Source: Polyodon spathula (Eukaryota; Chordata; Actinopteri; Acipenseriformes; Polyodontidae). From it: 64,000 nt of DNA. Under the pieces are notes generated by a model, which worked only from the letters and a program-made list of their open reading frames with translations, made no database searches and was not told where the DNA came from. The stretch spans positions 34,083,946 through 34,147,945 of the forward strand of contig NC_054536.1 of NCBI RefSeq assembly GCF_017654505.1, given 5' to 3'. The translations under genes were made by a program, and so were the position numbers. The number at the start of each line of letters is the position of its first letter. The first letter of the stretch is position 1. Below are positions 61,801-64,000 of this stretch, piece by piece.

Positions 61801-61877
<77 letters not shown>
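61801..61877. repeat. (TA)n microsatellite
   Basis: About 37 TA units after a short TG run. An A run at 61681-61698 precedes it. Frames crossing it are artefacts. Confidence 0.95.
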
Positions 61878-61880
<3 letters not shown>

Positions 61881-63288
61881 TTGTTGACTATAGGGGATCT
61901 ACAGTTAGTGGACAACAGTTTGAGCACTCTCCTATATAGAAGTGTCAATTTCAATTGGATAACAGTCAACATCCATATTCGAACTGTTGTGTTTTTATTC
62001 AGTAAGTCATGAAAGGTGGTTACCACGCTCATGTAGGCTTCAGGTTTTTCCAGATTTATTTTGAAATGTATTTAGCATACCGTCTTCAATTGAACTGTTT
62101 CTGGCAGATTCGGTCAGTCGTTCAGTTCAGAGCAGTTTGTGAAACTTTTGTCCATAATTAATAAGTAGAATTCGGTATAATTGACCGTTTCTGATTTCGG
62201 ATTGTATTATTTGGTGTATTATTATTTATAATGTATGGTTTAGCTTGGTTTTATTGTTATTGTTTTAAAGCCTGGATGGGGTTAAAATGCCCCATCCAGA
62301 TAAAATAGTGAGAATGCATGGTCAAACAGCGAGTGACTATTGACAAACTGACTGTTGACCACACGTATGATTAACGCTGTGTTGAATGTGGCGTCGGTTT
62401 GAGATCATTTTGCGTTGCTAAGATAGAACCTGCTGTTTTTTGTTTTTTTTCGTCGCGTGACTGGAATGAAACTGACCAATCAGAAGCAAGGTTAACACCC
62501 TTAACATCATGGATGATGAAAAGTGAATTCATGACGTGCATTGTGGTGTGTGTATTGAGCTAATTTTCCTTTTCGATTTTCTTATTCAAATTAGTGGTGC
62601 TTGTTTATTGAGGAACCTTTCGGAAAAGGATGCACAACTTCTTTGTTCTTTCAACCAGCTTTGAGAGAGAGAGAGAGACTCTAAAAGCAATTTCTGTTGC
62701 CTGCTAAACATTAATTGTATGATGAAGCACAGTTTTTCTAAGAAATGGTTATTTGTCAGGCAGGCATTTTGCATATTAAATCCAGAACATCAGACACACC
62801 ATATTGAATTCCTAGGTCTTTTTTTTTTCGGTAGAATGCACAATTGAAAGCATTTTTACACTGAATTTTCGGCTTGTAAAATATCCAACACATTTTTACA
62901 TGAGCAGGTTCTTAGCAAACTATAGTACAGTAAATCCATTTAAAATGTTAAAAAATAAATATATGCTACTGATGCTGCTTCTGTATTGAGTTTGCAATTG
63001 AAATGTACAGCACAATTCATTTTCTGCTGCAGTTTACTATGTATTTGATTTTGTGAGTAAAGAAATTGTGAATTGTAATATTCATATCCACCTCGTACCA
63101 GGTATCTTACTATACACAATCCGGTCATGAATAATAAATAATTCATATTTACAAGATTGAGTGGCGACGCCCTAAAATGGTGTAGCACCACAGAAACTCA
63201 CCTCATTAAACAAATTTTGTGTTTTTTAATGAGGTGATCTACCTTTTTTCACATTAAACAGTGCTTGTTTTTCTTTATTTTCTTCCAG

Positions 63289-63483
63289 ATGTGTGCAATA
63301 GTACTGATCTTCCAGAAGTTGAAATCATCAGTCTCCTGGAAGAGCAGCTCCCCCACTACAAGCTAAGAGCTGATACAATTTATGGTTATGACCACGATGA
63401 CTGGCTCCACACCCCGCTCATTTCTCCTGATGCCAATATTGACCTAACCACTGAACAAATAGGGGAGACGCTAAAGTATTTCC
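63289..63483 (+). CDS. TRAK1: TRAK1 core exon (start of the HAP1 N-terminal region)
   Basis: TRAK1 is a cytoplasmic adaptor that links kinesin-1 (and dynein/dynactin) to Miro on mitochondria. The acceptor is TTTATTTTCTTCCAG and the donor TTTCC|GTAAGTCC. The 195-bp exon encodes DVCNSTDLPEVEIISLLEEQ, LPHYKLRADTIYGYDHDDWL, HTPLISPDANIDLTTEQIGE and TLKYF. This follows vertebrate TRAK1, apart from EQIG where mammals have EQIE, and is clearly different from TRAK2. The exon ends after the first base of a codon (C), as expected for the next Leu (YF-LL). No downstream exon falls in the remaining 517 bp. The reading is uninterrupted and the residues are conserved, so it is a functional host exon. Confidence 0.95.
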
Positions 63484-63758
63484 GTAAGTCCTTGTTTTTC
63501 TGCGAAGTACATGTGCTATATATATATTCATTGCAAAAAAATGATTTCAATGCAGCAGCTATGGTTGAACTCATCGCCACAAAAGCAAGGAAATGTGGCT
63601 TTAGGGTCTTTAACTGTGGGGGTGGGAATGGCGATTTAAGAGTTGAAAACCCTAATGCCACATTTCCTTGCTTTTGTGGCGATGAGTTCAACCCTAACTG
63701 CTGCATTAACGTAGTTTTTTTTGCAATGAGTTTCCTTGCTTTTTTATTTTCATTCTAA
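63484..63758 (+). other. In-frame read-through past the TRAK1 donor
   Basis: The exon frame stays open for about 91 codons after the donor, across the fold-back element, and stops at 63756. If the donor were skipped, this would give a TRAK1 N-terminal fragment with a novel cysteine-rich tail. No poly(A) signal of the canonical type was seen directly downstream. Function is unproven. Confidence 0.35.
63529..63728. mobile_element. 200-bp fold-back MITE 45 bp after the TRAK1 donor
   Basis: Left arm CATTGCAAAAAAATGATTTC... and right arm ...GTAGTTTTTTTTGCAATG are inverted copies. The inner arms share GGTTGAACTCATCGCCACAA and AAGCAAGGAAATGTGGC. The arms are about 80 bp around a short loop. There is no coding of its own. 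Flanks do not show a clear target duplication. Confidence 0.85.
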
Positions 63759-64000
63759 ACTACACCACCTCTGTGGAGGTGTTCCATGCATGACTGCTGC
63801 ATTTGACCACATTGCATTACACAGAGTGCAAACTCAGTCATTTTAGCAAAAGTAATTGTAGCTGCATAGCTTTTGAAGTCTATGGTGCATAATTGCACGG
63901 TAAGAAATGAAGTGTCTCCTAACGTGGGTTCTAGACAACATATCTGACAACGTAACGTAGTAGCCATTTGTCAGTTTAAACAGGTTTTAATGGACAAGAC
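63759..64000. other. TRAK1 intron sequence, no further feature
   Basis: No exon with TRAK1 sequence (the next would begin LCAERVGQM-like) is present before the window ends. Confidence 0.5.

Larger units (their letters stand above)
47183..63288 (+). other. TRAK1: TRAK1 intron (16.1 kb) if the upstream exon is correct
   Basis: It is bounded by GTATGT at 47183 and TTTATTTTCTTCCAG at 63288, phase 1. It holds palindromic hAT MITEs, an L2 fragment, half a Tc1, a Harbinger element, an RLE-type LINE, a hAT fragment and microsatellites, in both orientations. The unlabelled stretches (47183-47929, 49701-51698, 52403-53000, 54042-56738, 61600-61800, 61878-63288) show no feature I can name apart from a G14 run at 50050-50065. 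Confidence 0.55.

Noticed and set aside
62400..62520. CCAAT (GACCAATCAGAAGC) with a nearby GATGATGAAAAG as an alternative TRAK1 promoter and start
   Set aside because: Only a single box, and no in-frame start-to-donor structure was found before 63289.
1..64000. CRISPR arrays, prokaryotic operons, rRNA or functional tRNA genes
   Set aside because: No spaced direct repeats, ribosome-binding sites with operon spacing, or cloverleaf sequences were seen; the sequence is clearly vertebrate.

Overview
The window looks like intronic and intergenic sequence from a vertebrate, most likely a non-teleost ray-finned fish. It is AT-rich, has no operon structure, and carries two spliced exons among a very dense and diverse set of decayed transposons. 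The only host gene I can support is TRAK1 (trafficking kinesin-binding protein 1, Milton family) on the + strand. One exon lies at 63289-63483, and its translation follows the conserved start of the TRAK1 core (DVCNSTDLPEVEIISLLEEQ and onward). A candidate upstream exon lies at 46863-47182 and joins it in compatible phase across a 16.1-kb intron. Most of what lies further left may be an earlier TRAK1 intron. A promoter-like block near 6.85-6.94 kb plus a strong splice donor at 9890 is a speculative first exon.

The organism call is an inference. The tRNA-derived SINE at 24.6-25.0 kb and the SINE family at 16.0 and 43.7 kb recall repeats I associate with sturgeon and paddlefish genomes. The mix of L1, L2, I/Nimb-like, RLE-type LINE, Penelope, Crypton, Harbinger, hAT, piggyBac and Tc1 fits fish. 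I cannot exclude another basal fish or an amphibian.

Layout. 0-6 kb: AT-rich DNA, a Pif1-type helicase fragment and an LTR-like segment. 6.8-9.9 kb: promoter-like DNA split by an I/Nimb-like LINE. 11.2-12.9 kb: a Tc1 element bounded by TA arrays. 19.9-21.2 kb: a second Tc1 element. 22.2-23.2 kb: a non-autonomous hAT element split by a fold-back element. 23.2-25.5 kb: L1, SINE and LTR. 27-32.6 kb: L1 pieces in both orientations, GA arrays and a Tc1 remnant. 33-35 kb: a BED-finger hAT transposase pseudogene. 36.5-37.7 kb: gag-like and Penelope GIY-YIG remnants. 38.9-40.8 kb: a non-autonomous hAT element with a perfect 8-bp target duplication. 42.8-44 kb: Crypton and SINE. 45.4-46.5 kb: a composite hAT MITE with a piggyBac-type MITE inside. 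46.9-47.2 kb: the TRAK1 upstream exon. 47.9-63.3 kb: the TRAK1 intron, with palindromic repeats, L2, half a Tc1, a Harbinger transposase, a nearly complete RLE-type LINE between direct repeats, and a hAT fragment. 63.3-63.7 kb: the TRAK1 core exon, followed 45 bp later by a fold-back element.

None of the transposon proteins looks intact: frameshifts, stops, internal deletions or lost catalytic residues are visible in nearly all. I found no tRNA or rRNA gene, CRISPR array, bacterial operon or phage. The most interesting items are the candidate TRAK1 N-terminal exon, the open reading frame running from the TRAK1 core exon through the fold-back element, the composite hAT/piggyBac nest, and the 72-bp direct repeats bounding the RLE LINE.
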